Origin: Thermoplasmata archaeon
GTDB taxonomy: Archaea; Thermoplasmatota; Thermoplasmata; Thermoplasmatales; Thermoplasmataceae
DNA length: 64,000 bases
Reading direction: 5' to 3'
Assembly (NCBI GenBank): GCA_021846395.1
Contig: JAJZXB010000008.1
Coordinates: forward strand, 1 to 64,000
Every line of letters starts with the position of its first letter. Position 1 is the stretch's first letter. The position numbers and the translations under genes were made by a program. The notes under the pieces were generated by a model. It was not told the DNA's origin, ran no database searches, and saw only the letters and a list, made by a program, of their open reading frames with translations. Below are positions 7,612 through 16,002 of this stretch, one piece after another.

Positions 7612-8130
7612 CTACTGTATTTCTGGCTCAGTCAGCACTCTATCCATTATTATTTTCTTCGCCTCATCATAATCTTTAGTTGTTTTCCATATATTTATGA
7701 AAATTATATCACCTATATTTTTTCTTATATTATCCATATGAAGGTCACGATCATCAATATACACTATTCTGTTTACATCAATATGTATCCCTTTTTCTGA
7801 AAGACTGTTTAAAAGTCGGAGCAATCTTTGGTCCTTATCTGGAGTAACATCCGTTGAATTGTAATCAAAAAGGTCAGAGATGCCAAATTTTTCAAGTGCT
7901 TCACTGGCGTGTAATTTTTTATTCCAGCTAAGGCTGGTGATTATAGCTCCATTTTCCTTGCTCCATTGAATAAAATTTACAGCTTCCCTATATAATGTAA
8001 CAATTGTTTTTTCTCCCCGTATTTTATCATCATTTATTTTTTCATACGGAGGCATTATTCCCGAAATATTCAAATTATCCCACACTGTTCCATCCAAATC
8101 CATCGCGAGAAGCCAGGGTTTTATCTCCAT
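7612..8130 (-). CDS. HAD-superfamily phosphatase, magnesium-dependent phosphatase-1 type
   Basis: A 172-residue HAD protein. Motif I is MDLDGTVWD (Asp11 nucleophile, Asp13 acid/base), motif II is the ITSLSW segment near residue 66, and motif IV is YIDDRD near residues 125-129. The short cap and the overall pattern resemble the MDP-1 family, whose members remove phosphate from sugar phosphates or phosphotyrosine. It lies 65 bp downstream of the archaeosine TGT gene on the same strand; a functional tie is not evident. Confidence 0.82.
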   Translation of the reverse strand: MEIKPWLLAMDLDGTVWDNLNISGIMPPYEKINDDKIRGEKTIVTLYREAVNFIQWSKENGAIITSLSWNKKLHASEALEKFGISDLFDYNSTDVTPDKDQRLLRLLNSLSEKGIHIDVNRIVYIDDRDLHMDNIRKNIGDIIFINIWKTTKDYDEAKKIIMDRVLTEPEIQ

Positions 8131-8195
8131 GCTTAACTATATGCTTAACCATAAAATAAATTTATCTAATTTTTTTTTGAATAAATTAATTTTTA

Positions 8196-10067
8196 TTATT
8201 CTATACCTGCATGAACCTTTACTGCAACACCCTCATTGTAGTATTTTAACTCTTTCCCAGAAACAGTGGCCTTACCAACAGCGTATAAATTATCATCAGA
8301 ATCAACAACCATTACATCATTTCCAGATATAATTTTTTTATCAAAATCTTCAATAAATTTAAAAAATACATTATATCCTTTTGCATTAAATTCACCACTT
8401 TCCTTTGATACCACCACTCTTAATTCCGGATATTTTTTTAGGTCCTTCAAAATTTTACCCCCCTCAATTCCAAGAGTAAAAAAACCATCATTTCTCATTG
8501 TCGCTATTAAATTATTTCCCCTCATAATATTTCTGATATGACCCGTTGCCCTGGACTTTATTATTGTATCATTATCTGAAAACAGTTCGTGAGTGCCAAA
8601 CTGAAAATCTGAAATTCTTTTTATTTTCTCATGATCAAAATCCCTGATTTTATCATTATACTTTTCATCATCATTGTAAGATATCACATCACTGTTAATG
8701 TTTTTCAGTTTATCGATATAATCCTCTCTATATGACCTGGAAATTATATCTGATGATACCATCTGGCCGACTGGATAGGTATTTTCAAGCTCTATTGGTA
8801 TATATATACCATTCCACGGAACAAGAATATTATAATTAACGGACTCATATAATTTTTTAACACCGTCCGAAATCGCAATACCTGGTTTCCATTGTTTTTT
8901 AGTCAGTAAAATTGTTCTTTTATTATTTTTTATTATGTTCATTGTAAATAATTCCATTCTTTGAACCCATGTATTTTTAAGGGATAGTTCATCATAAAAG
9001 AAAAATGGGGATTTTGAGGATAAGCTTTGATAAGGTAACACATCAACATTGTTCATTATTTCAATATAAGCTTTATAAAGGGAAGGATGTGAATGTGCCC
9101 TTTCATGAACATACTGATAAAGTGTGTTTTCATATATTCTTTCCTTTATTTCATTTATTTCCATAAAAATTGCCTTTAAATTGTGTCTTGCAAGTTCCTT
9201 TATTCTGATGCCATCACTTTCACGCAAAAGTTCATCCGGTTTATATTTGCCATAAATTGGGCTCCATTCAGGAAAATCACGTATATCTTTCAGGGATCTT
9301 GTACCTTCCTGATAGAGAATTCTATTATCTTTTGCGTATTTGATATAGGAAGCTGAATCAAATATATCCACTCCAAGCAAAATGGACATTGCAAAAAACA
9401 TTGGGTGTCCACCACCAAATAAATGCACAGGTCTAGAAAAATCAGAATGCAATTTTGAATTTATTATTACGTTAACAAGATCCTTATACCTGTATGATTC
9501 CAGCAATGGTACAACACCACCTATAGGTAAATATGGGGCTTCTGACATCAACTCTGCTGAAAGTTGCCTGAGTTCTGGATATACAGACCCCTGAATTGGG
9601 CCGGCGATAAGATCCTTGCCTATATCAATCTCCCCCAATCTCCTGTACGTTTCCTCAACACCATTTTTTGAAGTATCATAATTATCTTCAGGTTTTGAGA
9701 ATATGTCTAAAATTGTAATTATATCACTTCCTATTTTTCTCTGAAAATCAACTATCTCCTGGTTATTGTACTCAATATCACCATAGACATAGCTCTGAAA
9801 TGTACCAGAATCGGTCATAATTGGGCCACTGAAATTGATCAACTTATGGACACCATATTTCAGTGCATATTCGCTTAACGATTCAGTTCTTTTTATAATA
9901 TAACTATTAGTTATAACAGCCTGGGCCCCAAGCTCTTTTAATTCATTTTCAGTTAAAAAATTCAGGTTTGGATTTATTACTGGCATGACAGTTGGGGTTT
10001 CTATTTCACCATGATTTGTTTGAAATTTACCTATTCTTGCAAGATTTTCACGAAATAAGAGTTGCAT
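8196..10067 (-). CDS. tgtA: Archaeosine tRNA-guanine transglycosylase (cysteine-free variant)
   Basis: Exchanges guanine 15 of tRNA for preQ0, the first committed step to archaeosine. The 623-residue length matches the archaeal enzyme. The N-terminal barrel has IMTDSGTFQSY (Asp86) and the FGGGHPMFFAM...GVDIFDSASY catalytic segment. The C-terminal third holds the PUA-type RNA-binding region (GVAVKVHAGIE at the end). The zinc loop, normally CxCxxC between a proline and KYxPEEL, here reads FPEWSPIYGKYKPDELL, so all three cysteines are gone, although the following ARHNL histidine remains. I find no cysteine anywhere in the protein. The start at 10067 is directly followed by the family's N-terminal motif. 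Confidence 0.92.
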   Translation of the reverse strand: MQLLFRENLARIGKFQTNHGEIETPTVMPVINPNLNFLTENELKELGAQAVITNSYIIKRTESLSEYALKYGVHKLINFSGPIMTDSGTFQSYVYGDIEYNNQEIVDFQRKIGSDIITILDIFSKPEDNYDTSKNGVEETYRRLGEIDIGKDLIAGPIQGSVYPELRQLSAELMSEAPYLPIGGVVPLLESYRYKDLVNVIINSKLHSDFSRPVHLFGGGHPMFFAMSILLGVDIFDSASYIKYAKDNRILYQEGTRSLKDIRDFPEWSPIYGKYKPDELLRESDGIRIKELARHNLKAIFMEINEIKERIYENTLYQYVHERAHSHPSLYKAYIEIMNNVDVLPYQSLSSKSPFFFYDELSLKNTWVQRMELFTMNIIKNNKRTILLTKKQWKPGIAISDGVKKLYESVNYNILVPWNGIYIPIELENTYPVGQMVSSDIISRSYREDYIDKLKNINSDVISYNDDEKYNDKIRDFDHEKIKRISDFQFGTHELFSDNDTIIKSRATGHIRNIMRGNNLIATMRNDGFFTLGIEGGKILKDLKKYPELRVVVSKESGEFNAKGYNVFFKFIEDFDKKIISGNDVMVVDSDDNLYAVGKATVSGKELKYYNEGVAVKVHAGIE

Positions 10068-10171
10068 GTAAACCCATATTTATAATATATATAACATTAT
10101 TTCAAGACTATAGCTTTTTATCTCCATCAAAACAGGGGAAATTTAAAATAACATCGTTGCATAAAAATATC

Positions 10172-11173
10172 ATGAAAGCCCACGTTCTTAAATCATCGGG
10201 AAATATGAAGTATGAAAATGTTGATATTATGGAACCTAATGCAAATCAGGTACAGGTACAGGTAAAGGCCTGTGGAATATGCGGAACTGATTTACATGCC
10301 TATGCTGGAAAACACGATGCAATAAAATATCCCGTAATTCTTGGACATGAGTTGTCAGGTGTTGTTAATAAAACAGGGAAATATGTAAAAAATTTAAATA
10401 TAGGTGACAGGGTTGTTGTGGATCCTAATATTACCTGTGGTTATTGTGATAACTGCAAAAATGGAAAGGTCAATTTTTGTGAAAACATGAAAAGTGTTGG
10501 TATCAATTACCCGGGTGGGTTTGGTGAATTTGTAACGGTTCCAGAAAAGGTTGTTTACAAGATACCGGACAATATTACATTCAAGCAGGCAGCAATAGCT
10601 GAACCAATTTCATGCATAGTTCATGCATTTGAGAATACGGACGTAAAAAATGGTGGTTCAGCTGTAATTCTTGGAACTGGATTTATAGGTTTAACATTTC
10701 TACAAATACTCAAAGGTATGGGTTATTACCCAATATATATAATGGGAAGAAATCTGTTCAGAAACAGACTTGCTGAGAAATTTGGTGCGGATAAAATTCT
10801 TGATAATATTTATTCATTGATGAAATCAGATATAGTCAACAGAGCCAGTCTTGTTGTTGAGACAACAGGAAATGCTGAAATTCTGTCAAAAACAGTTGAT
10901 ATCGTATCTGATTCTGGAAAAATATTTGCATTCGCCGTATATCCACCGGAAGAACAGATGAAAATAGAAGCGAATAAAATTTATAAAAAGGAAATAACAA
11001 TAATAGGGGATTTCTTAAATCCAAATACAATGGAAAAGGCAATACATATGATAGGATCAAGGCTCATTGATGCAGACACCATGGAAGATATGGAATTAAA
11101 GCCAGATCAGGCAAATAAGATATTTGAAAATAAAAGTAAAAATTATATCAAACCCATTATATCATTTGAATAA
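10172..11173 (+). CDS. Zinc-dependent alcohol/polyol dehydrogenase (MDR family)
   Basis: A 333-residue medium-chain dehydrogenase. The catalytic zinc region is ACGICGTDLHAY with GHELSG and the EPISC glutamate. The structural zinc lobe has four cysteines (CGYCDNCKNGKVNFC). The cofactor fold is VILGTGFIGL. It is nearer to threonine/sorbitol-type dehydrogenases than to the Thermoplasma glucose dehydrogenase as I remember it. I use the ATG at 10172 rather than the frame's first possible start at 9992, because an ATTTAAAATA box lies about 30 bp before it (leaderless) and the earlier frame overlaps tgtA. Substrate unknown. Confidence 0.85.
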   Translation: MKAHVLKSSGNMKYENVDIMEPNANQVQVQVKACGICGTDLHAYAGKHDAIKYPVILGHELSGVVNKTGKYVKNLNIGDRVVVDPNITCGYCDNCKNGKVNFCENMKSVGINYPGGFGEFVTVPEKVVYKIPDNITFKQAAIAEPISCIVHAFENTDVKNGGSAVILGTGFIGLTFLQILKGMGYYPIYIMGRNLFRNRLAEKFGADKILDNIYSLMKSDIVNRASLVVETTGNAEILSKTVDIVSDSGKIFAFAVYPPEEQMKIEANKIYKKEITIIGDFLNPNTMEKAIHMIGSRLIDADTMEDMELKPDQANKIFENKSKNYIKPIISFE

Positions 11174-11174
11174 C

Positions 11175-11609
11175 TTATTTTTCAGAACCTTCATTTAATA
11201 ATTTATTATTAATTTTTGATAATATTTTTTTAAAAGATTCAATTTCATCATTATCCAAACTCTTTAATGAATTTCCTATGGTTTCTTTAATAAATTCCTT
11301 TATTTTATTTGATATATTTTCGCCAGAGGATGTTAACCTAACCTTTACAACTCTCCTATCTCCTTCATCGTGTATTCTTATTAAATATCCTTTTTTTTCA
11401 AGACGGTCAACAATATCTGTTACCCACCCGTTTGCAAGAGATAATTCAGATGCAATATTCTTCATCGGTTCATCACCATTTCTGACCATATACATAACCT
11501 TGTAATCAGTTATTGTTAAGTCTATTTTACCAAGAATCCCTTTTATTTTTCTACCATTTTTTAATATTATATCTTCGAAAAGGGACCAGATTTCAATTAT
11601 ATCATCCAT
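11175..11609 (-). CDS. MarR-family transcriptional regulator
   Basis: A 144-residue winged-helix protein: recognition region MKNIASELSLANGWVTDIVDRLEKKGYL, then a charged wing (DEGDRRVVKVRLT) and C-terminal dimerisation helices. MarR proteins typically repress efflux genes and respond to phenolic or toxic ligands. It lies 21 bp downstream of a truncated MFS exporter gene on the same strand, so it was probably in a drug-efflux operon whose transporter is now broken. The upstream promoter may have been lost with the insertion. Confidence 0.88.
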   Translation of the reverse strand: MDDIIEIWSLFEDIILKNGRKIKGILGKIDLTITDYKVMYMVRNGDEPMKNIASELSLANGWVTDIVDRLEKKGYLIRIHDEGDRRVVKVRLTSSGENISNKIKEFIKETIGNSLKSLDNDEIESFKKILSKINNKLLNEGSEK

Positions 11610-11630
11610 GAAATCACATCTTTAATTTTA

Positions 11631-11852
11631 CTACCATATCATTAACAACTTTTTATCTTTTTCTAATTTTTCATTTTTCAATGGTTCTCTTAATAAAGAC
11701 AGTATAGCTCCGGCAAGTGTTATTCCAAAAGCCACATAGAATACTGTATGCAGTACCCTCATGAAAGCAGGTGCAAAAATACTTGGAAACCATATCCTTG
11801 CATCAGTCAATCCTGCGGTTATATATCCTGGAAGTATGCCAGTGAACACCAC
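11631..11852 (-). pseudogene. C-terminal fragment of an MFS exporter
   Basis: About 73 codons ending in a basic cytoplasmic tail, with two hydrophobic segments that look like the last two membrane helices of a 12- or 14-TM drug exporter (GILPGYITAGL..., VLHTVFYVAFGITLAGAILSLL). The frame begins abruptly at a GTG abutting an IS605-like end at 11851-11865, and no upstream transporter sequence follows on the other side. I read it as the stump of a transporter truncated by that element. Confidence 0.6.
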
Positions 11853-12022
11853 ACGCTAAAGCCGTGAAGTTTCCCATATCAACCACAAAGCTTGCATTCA
11901 CGCGGAATATTGTTCAGGCATCCCATCATGGATGTATAGGCTTTAATGTCCATAGGCGTATATTCCCTGCGCCCCATAAGTACACTAAATATATACTGTA
12001 TAACGATATAAACTTTCGCACT
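11851..12022 (-). mobile_element. Relic of an IS200/IS605-family (OrfB) element
   Basis: An imperfect hairpin CACGGCTTTAGCGTG (minus strand, 11851-11865), typical of IS605-family right ends, follows a short frame that ends at 11879-11881. The end of that frame reads GRREYTPMDIKAYT, similar to the C-terminal tail of archaeal OrfB/TnpB proteins (GREYTPxxI). The frame closes upstream at a stop near 12023, so only the tail of the gene remains. No zinc-finger or RuvC motif is visible. Confidence 0.55.
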
Positions 12023-12217
12023 TCATCCACATCACAAGCCCAGTGGTTTTCATGCTTTAAATCACTTGTAACACCGATTAAAAATATAATAAGTCCTGAA
12101 CCATAATTCTTAATTTAGTTTAATTATTTAAATTTATTTAAGCCAAATATTTACCAATAAACATTTAATTTATTTTATTAATTCAATGATTCTGAAATTT
12201 CAGCCACAAAACAAATA
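12023..12217. other. Non-coding stretch upstream of the acyl-CoA synthetase gene
   Basis: No gene or clear repeat is visible between the IS605-like relic and the next promoter. It may hold further decayed element sequence. Confidence 0.4.
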
Positions 12218-12224
12218 TTTAAAT
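12218..12224 (+). promoter_or_regulatory. TATA box of the acyl-CoA synthetase gene
   Basis: TTTAAAT lies 22-28 bp before the ATG at 12246, the spacing expected when transcription starts at or near the start codon. No ribosome binding site lies between, which supports a leaderless message and the choice of this ATG over the one at 12186. Confidence 0.55.
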
Positions 12225-12245
12225 TTAGAAACGTTATTGTATTTT

Positions 12246-14228
12246 ATGATTGAGCAGTTATTTAAACCCAAGAGCATAGCAATTGTTGGGGCTTCAAGGG
12301 ATAAAGGCAAAATAGGAAATATAATTTTCAGAAATATTACATCTACATTCGGCGGAAAGATATTCCCAGTAAATACAAAGGCGGAAAAAATAGAAAATTA
12401 CAACTCATTTAAGGATTTAAAAAGTGTAAATGAGAAAATTGATCTAGTTGTTATTGCTGTTCCAAGAGACGCTGTTCCATCTATAATAGAAGAGGCAGTA
12501 TCAATAAATGCAGGAGCTGCCATAATCATAACTTCCGGATTCAAGGAAACCGACGAGCACGGTGCTGAACTTGAAAAACAGATTGTTGACATATCCATAA
12601 AAAGCGATTTGAGAATACTCGGCCCAAACACCATAGGCCTAATAACACCAAATTTCAACGCCACATTTGCGCTTGAAAATACAGTTAGGGGCAATTCCGC
12701 ACTGGTAGCACAGAGTGGGGGCCTTGGTGTGTACATGCTTGAATGGGCCCAGAAAACAAATACAGGAATAAGCTATTTTGTGAGTCTGGGAAATCAGTCG
12801 GATGTTACAGAATCAGATGTATATGAATATTTATCAAATGATGTTGAGACTAGGACAATATTTTCATATATTGAGGGTGTTTCAGATGGAAATAAATTTC
12901 TTAACGTGGTTCCAAAAATTGTGAATAAAAAACCCATGATATTCTTAAAAGGCGGCGTTTCAAAAACGGGTTCAGCCGCAATTAAAACACATACAGGAAG
13001 TGTTGCAGGATCCATTGATATTTTCAAAGCAGCGGTAAGAACTTGTGGGGGTATATTTGTCGATAATCTTGAGGATTTATTGAATATAGCAAGGCTTGTA
13101 AATTCAGGGGAAAATGTCTCAGGGGATATATTGATTATAACAAATTCAGGTGGGCACGGAGTTCTAACCACTGATGCAATTTCTCTTGGAAATATGAATG
13201 AAATCGAATTGCCTGAAAGAATCAAAGCATCTCTTTCTTCAGTACTGCCAAAGCAAAGTGTGGCAAGAAATCCAATTGACCTTTCAGGAGATGCTGATTA
13301 TGAAAGATACCGCAATGCCCTTGAAATAGTCAAAGATCTTGACTGTACAAAACTGGTAATAGTACAGTCATTGCCCATGGTAACATGTACGGATGTTGCC
13401 AGAGCAATCATGAAGTACAAGGGCAAAAGCGTTATAGGGGTTGTTATGGGCAGTGATGAAGATTCTGCATCAAGAATACTTGATTCCGCATATATACCCT
13501 CATTCAGATTTCCCGAGGACGCTGTAAAATCAATTAGATATATTGCCCTTAGGTCAACACCATATAAGAAAATGAGAATAAGTGAACCACCACACGATGC
13601 ATATGAAATAACCGGGGAAAAATCATATATAAGAGACTTTGAAGCCCTTAAATTGATGGAAATTTATGGAATCAAAACACCAAAATGGAAAATTGTTGAA
13701 GATGAAAAGGATCTTGCAGAAGCGGCAGATTCAATTGGATATCCTCTCGTGATGAAAATATCCACTGATGAGCCAGTTCATAAAACCGATGTGAATGGTG
13801 TTATCATGAACGTACAGAAGGAAAATCTGAAAGAGTCTTATGAAAAACTCAATTATAAAAGAATATTATTACAGGAACAGATCAGCGGTGCTGAGGTTTT
13901 TATTGGCGGCATCAACGATCCTGTATTCGGGTATACCGTTGTAACCGGTGTTGGCGGCATTTATATGGAGGTTTTAAAGGATTTAAGTTATGGACTTGCA
14001 CCACTTTCTGAAGATGAAGCAATGTACATGATGGACGAAAGCAAAGTATCAAAAATGCTGTCAGCCAGAAAAAGGAATTATGATAACTTTTCAGTTGTGC
14101 GTGCCATAACAAACATTTCCAGAATGATTGTGGACCTTAAAATCAATGAAATGGATATCAATCCTGTTATTGTAAATGAAAAGGGTGCTTTTGCCGTTGA
14201 TGTGCGTATAATTTTAAATGGAAAATAA
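12246..14228 (+). CDS. ADP-forming acyl-CoA (acetyl-CoA) synthetase, alpha-beta fusion
   Basis: A 660-residue NDP-forming acyl-CoA synthetase that converts acyl-CoA, ADP and phosphate to acid, CoA and ATP, conserving energy at the end of fermentation-type oxidation. The N-terminal CoA-binding domain opens with FKPKSIAIVGASRDKGKIG; ILGPNTIGL marks the CoA-ligase domain, and KTHTGSVAGS holds the likely phosphorylated histidine. The last 230 residues are an ATP-grasp beta part (YPLVMKIS..HKTDVNGV, EMDINPVIVNEKG). Alpha and beta are one chain, as in many archaea. It could take over acyl-CoA made by the 2-oxoacid dehydrogenase encoded at 20-25 kb. Confidence 0.9.
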   Translation: MIEQLFKPKSIAIVGASRDKGKIGNIIFRNITSTFGGKIFPVNTKAEKIENYNSFKDLKSVNEKIDLVVIAVPRDAVPSIIEEAVSINAGAAIIITSGFKETDEHGAELEKQIVDISIKSDLRILGPNTIGLITPNFNATFALENTVRGNSALVAQSGGLGVYMLEWAQKTNTGISYFVSLGNQSDVTESDVYEYLSNDVETRTIFSYIEGVSDGNKFLNVVPKIVNKKPMIFLKGGVSKTGSAAIKTHTGSVAGSIDIFKAAVRTCGGIFVDNLEDLLNIARLVNSGENVSGDILIITNSGGHGVLTTDAISLGNMNEIELPERIKASLSSVLPKQSVARNPIDLSGDADYERYRNALEIVKDLDCTKLVIVQSLPMVTCTDVARAIMKYKGKSVIGVVMGSDEDSASRILDSAYIPSFRFPEDAVKSIRYIALRSTPYKKMRISEPPHDAYEITGEKSYIRDFEALKLMEIYGIKTPKWKIVEDEKDLAEAADSIGYPLVMKISTDEPVHKTDVNGVIMNVQKENLKESYEKLNYKRILLQEQISGAEVFIGGINDPVFGYTVVTGVGGIYMEVLKDLSYGLAPLSEDEAMYMMDESKVSKMLSARKRNYDNFSVVRAITNISRMIVDLKINEMDINPVIVNEKGAFAVDVRIILNGK

Positions 14229-14302
14229 ATATAAAATAAATTTTTAAATAATTTTAACGATTGTGAGCGAGAAGCTCCTTTATGCAATAGGGTGGCATAT
14301 CA

Positions 14303-15946
14303 CTAAAACTCATCCTGAAATTTTTCTGTTATGAATCTATCTATCGCATTTCTGCCACTTAACATGGCCTTTCGAATGTCATACTGATCCCCATCATAGA
14401 GTGAAAAATCAAAATCTCCCTGCTTAATAAATTCGATTCCAAGTTTTTTTGCCATTTCCATATATGGGTCCTTCCTTGATCTATCAAGGGAATCCAGGCT
14501 TCTCAAACTCATTTTTACCTTATTTGTTTCGGCAATTTTCAACGCCAAATCATGATATTTAAAAACGTTTGAATCAATGGAAATATCCCTTATCTCAAGA
14601 TCCGGATAGGTCTTATCTGGTAAACAGTCTATGGCATCTTCAGGTGCATAATCATGAATAATTTTGATTCCTGTTCTGTCAAACACCCTCTTATAATAAT
14701 CAATTAAGGTGAAAAAATCCCTTTTTTTATATTTATCATAAATTTCATTCATCTGGCCGCCAATGTTGTTGTTTTCATAAATTGATACGTTAAACCCAAG
14801 CCTATGTGCGTAAAAAGCAGCTTCAAGACCCTTTATTCCTGCACCTTTTATAGGGATATCACCATTATATTTTTCATGCTTTATGTAGGTTTCATATCCA
14901 AGATCAGGATTTACCGAACACCTTACCTCTGATGATGCCAGATCTCTGCATGCCTGATTGCATCTAATACATGGTCTGTTTAAATTGCCTGAAATTCTAT
15001 GGGGAAAGTGCGCATCCGCTAGGGCCCCTCTGCCTACGGAAACAATATCTACCATTTCCAGCATTTTTTCAACATCATTTATGTTTGTTGCGGATCCCAC
15101 AAGTATTACAGGTTTATTGATCTTCCTTGTATATTTGTCATATATATGTGCATGATTTGAATAAAATGATGCGGATGAACCTGGCGGCTCAAATCTTCCT
15201 GCGGAATAATGTACATAATCAATATTGTTTATTGATTCCCCAACCTTCAACCCATAATCAGAGCCATAACCATCATGCTCATCCTCATAAAGGCTGAGTC
15301 TTATGCCAAGAGTTATGTCCATTGAGTCCTTAATATTGGATGAAATCTCATTGATAATCCTCAGACGATTTTCCAGTGAACCACCATATTTGTCAGATCT
15401 TTTATTTAGATATGGTGAAATAAATTCAGATAATAAATAAGCATGTGCTCCGTGAAGCTCTACACCATCAAAATTTGCCTGTTTAGCCAGTTTTGCAGAT
15501 TTTATGAATTCTTCAATAATATTGTTAATATCGTCAAGAGTCATCTCCCGCGGGTGGAAATGTCCATAACCAGTTTTCGAAGGGGCCATTGGAATCTCCC
15601 TGTTCAGATCAGGATTTGCTTTTCCACCAGCATGCACAAGCTGAATAAATACCTTTGAGCCATTTTTATGTATTGAGTCAGTTAATCTTGATAATTTTGG
15701 AACCTGTGATATATGAAAGATGCCCAGTTCATTGGGAGAGCCCTTTGCATTTATTTGGTCAATATATGTATACTCAGTAATTATCAACCCAAATCCTCCC
15801 CGGGCACGTTCTGAAAGGTAATTTATATGGTTATCATTAGTTGTACCATCTGGATTTGCAATGTTTGATATCATCGGCGACATTGCCAACCTATTTTTTA
15901 ATTCGGTTTTTCCAATTTTTATTTTTTGTTCAAATTTCATATGCAC
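14303..15946 (-). CDS. Old-Yellow-Enzyme-type NADH:flavin oxidoreductase with 4Fe-4S site
   Basis: A 547-residue protein related to 2,4-dienoyl-CoA reductase. Residues 1-330 form the FMN barrel (ELKNRLAMSPM, GVELHGAHAYLLSEFISP, VSVGRGALADAHFP). A four-cysteine cluster site follows (CIRCNQACRDL...RC). A Rossmann segment starts near residue 377 (GAGIKGLEAAFYAHRLGFNVSIYE). The rest departs from the family: full-length dienoyl-CoA reductases are about 100 residues longer and have a complete FAD/NAD domain pair. A TTTAAATCATTTAA box 20-30 bp upstream suggests a leaderless start. The substrate is probably an enoyl- or enone-type compound; this is uncertain. Confidence 0.85.
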   Translation of the reverse strand: MHMKFEQKIKIGKTELKNRLAMSPMISNIANPDGTTNDNHINYLSERARGGFGLIITEYTYIDQINAKGSPNELGIFHISQVPKLSRLTDSIHKNGSKVFIQLVHAGGKANPDLNREIPMAPSKTGYGHFHPREMTLDDINNIIEEFIKSAKLAKQANFDGVELHGAHAYLLSEFISPYLNKRSDKYGGSLENRLRIINEISSNIKDSMDITLGIRLSLYEDEHDGYGSDYGLKVGESINNIDYVHYSAGRFEPPGSSASFYSNHAHIYDKYTRKINKPVILVGSATNINDVEKMLEMVDIVSVGRGALADAHFPHRISGNLNRPCIRCNQACRDLASSEVRCSVNPDLGYETYIKHEKYNGDIPIKGAGIKGLEAAFYAHRLGFNVSIYENNNIGGQMNEIYDKYKKRDFFTLIDYYKRVFDRTGIKIIHDYAPEDAIDCLPDKTYPDLEIRDISIDSNVFKYHDLALKIAETNKVKMSLRSLDSLDRSRKDPYMEMAKKLGIEFIKQGDFDFSLYDGDQYDIRKAMLSGRNAIDRFITEKFQDEF

Positions 15947-16002
15947 ATAAAATGATTAAATGATTTAAACCTTAACCAGCGGCGGATATAATAAAAATTT
16001 CA

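Noticed and set aside
11864-12106. Plus-strand 80-residue frame
   Set aside because: It runs opposite to the IS605-like tail and hairpin and has no recognisable motif.
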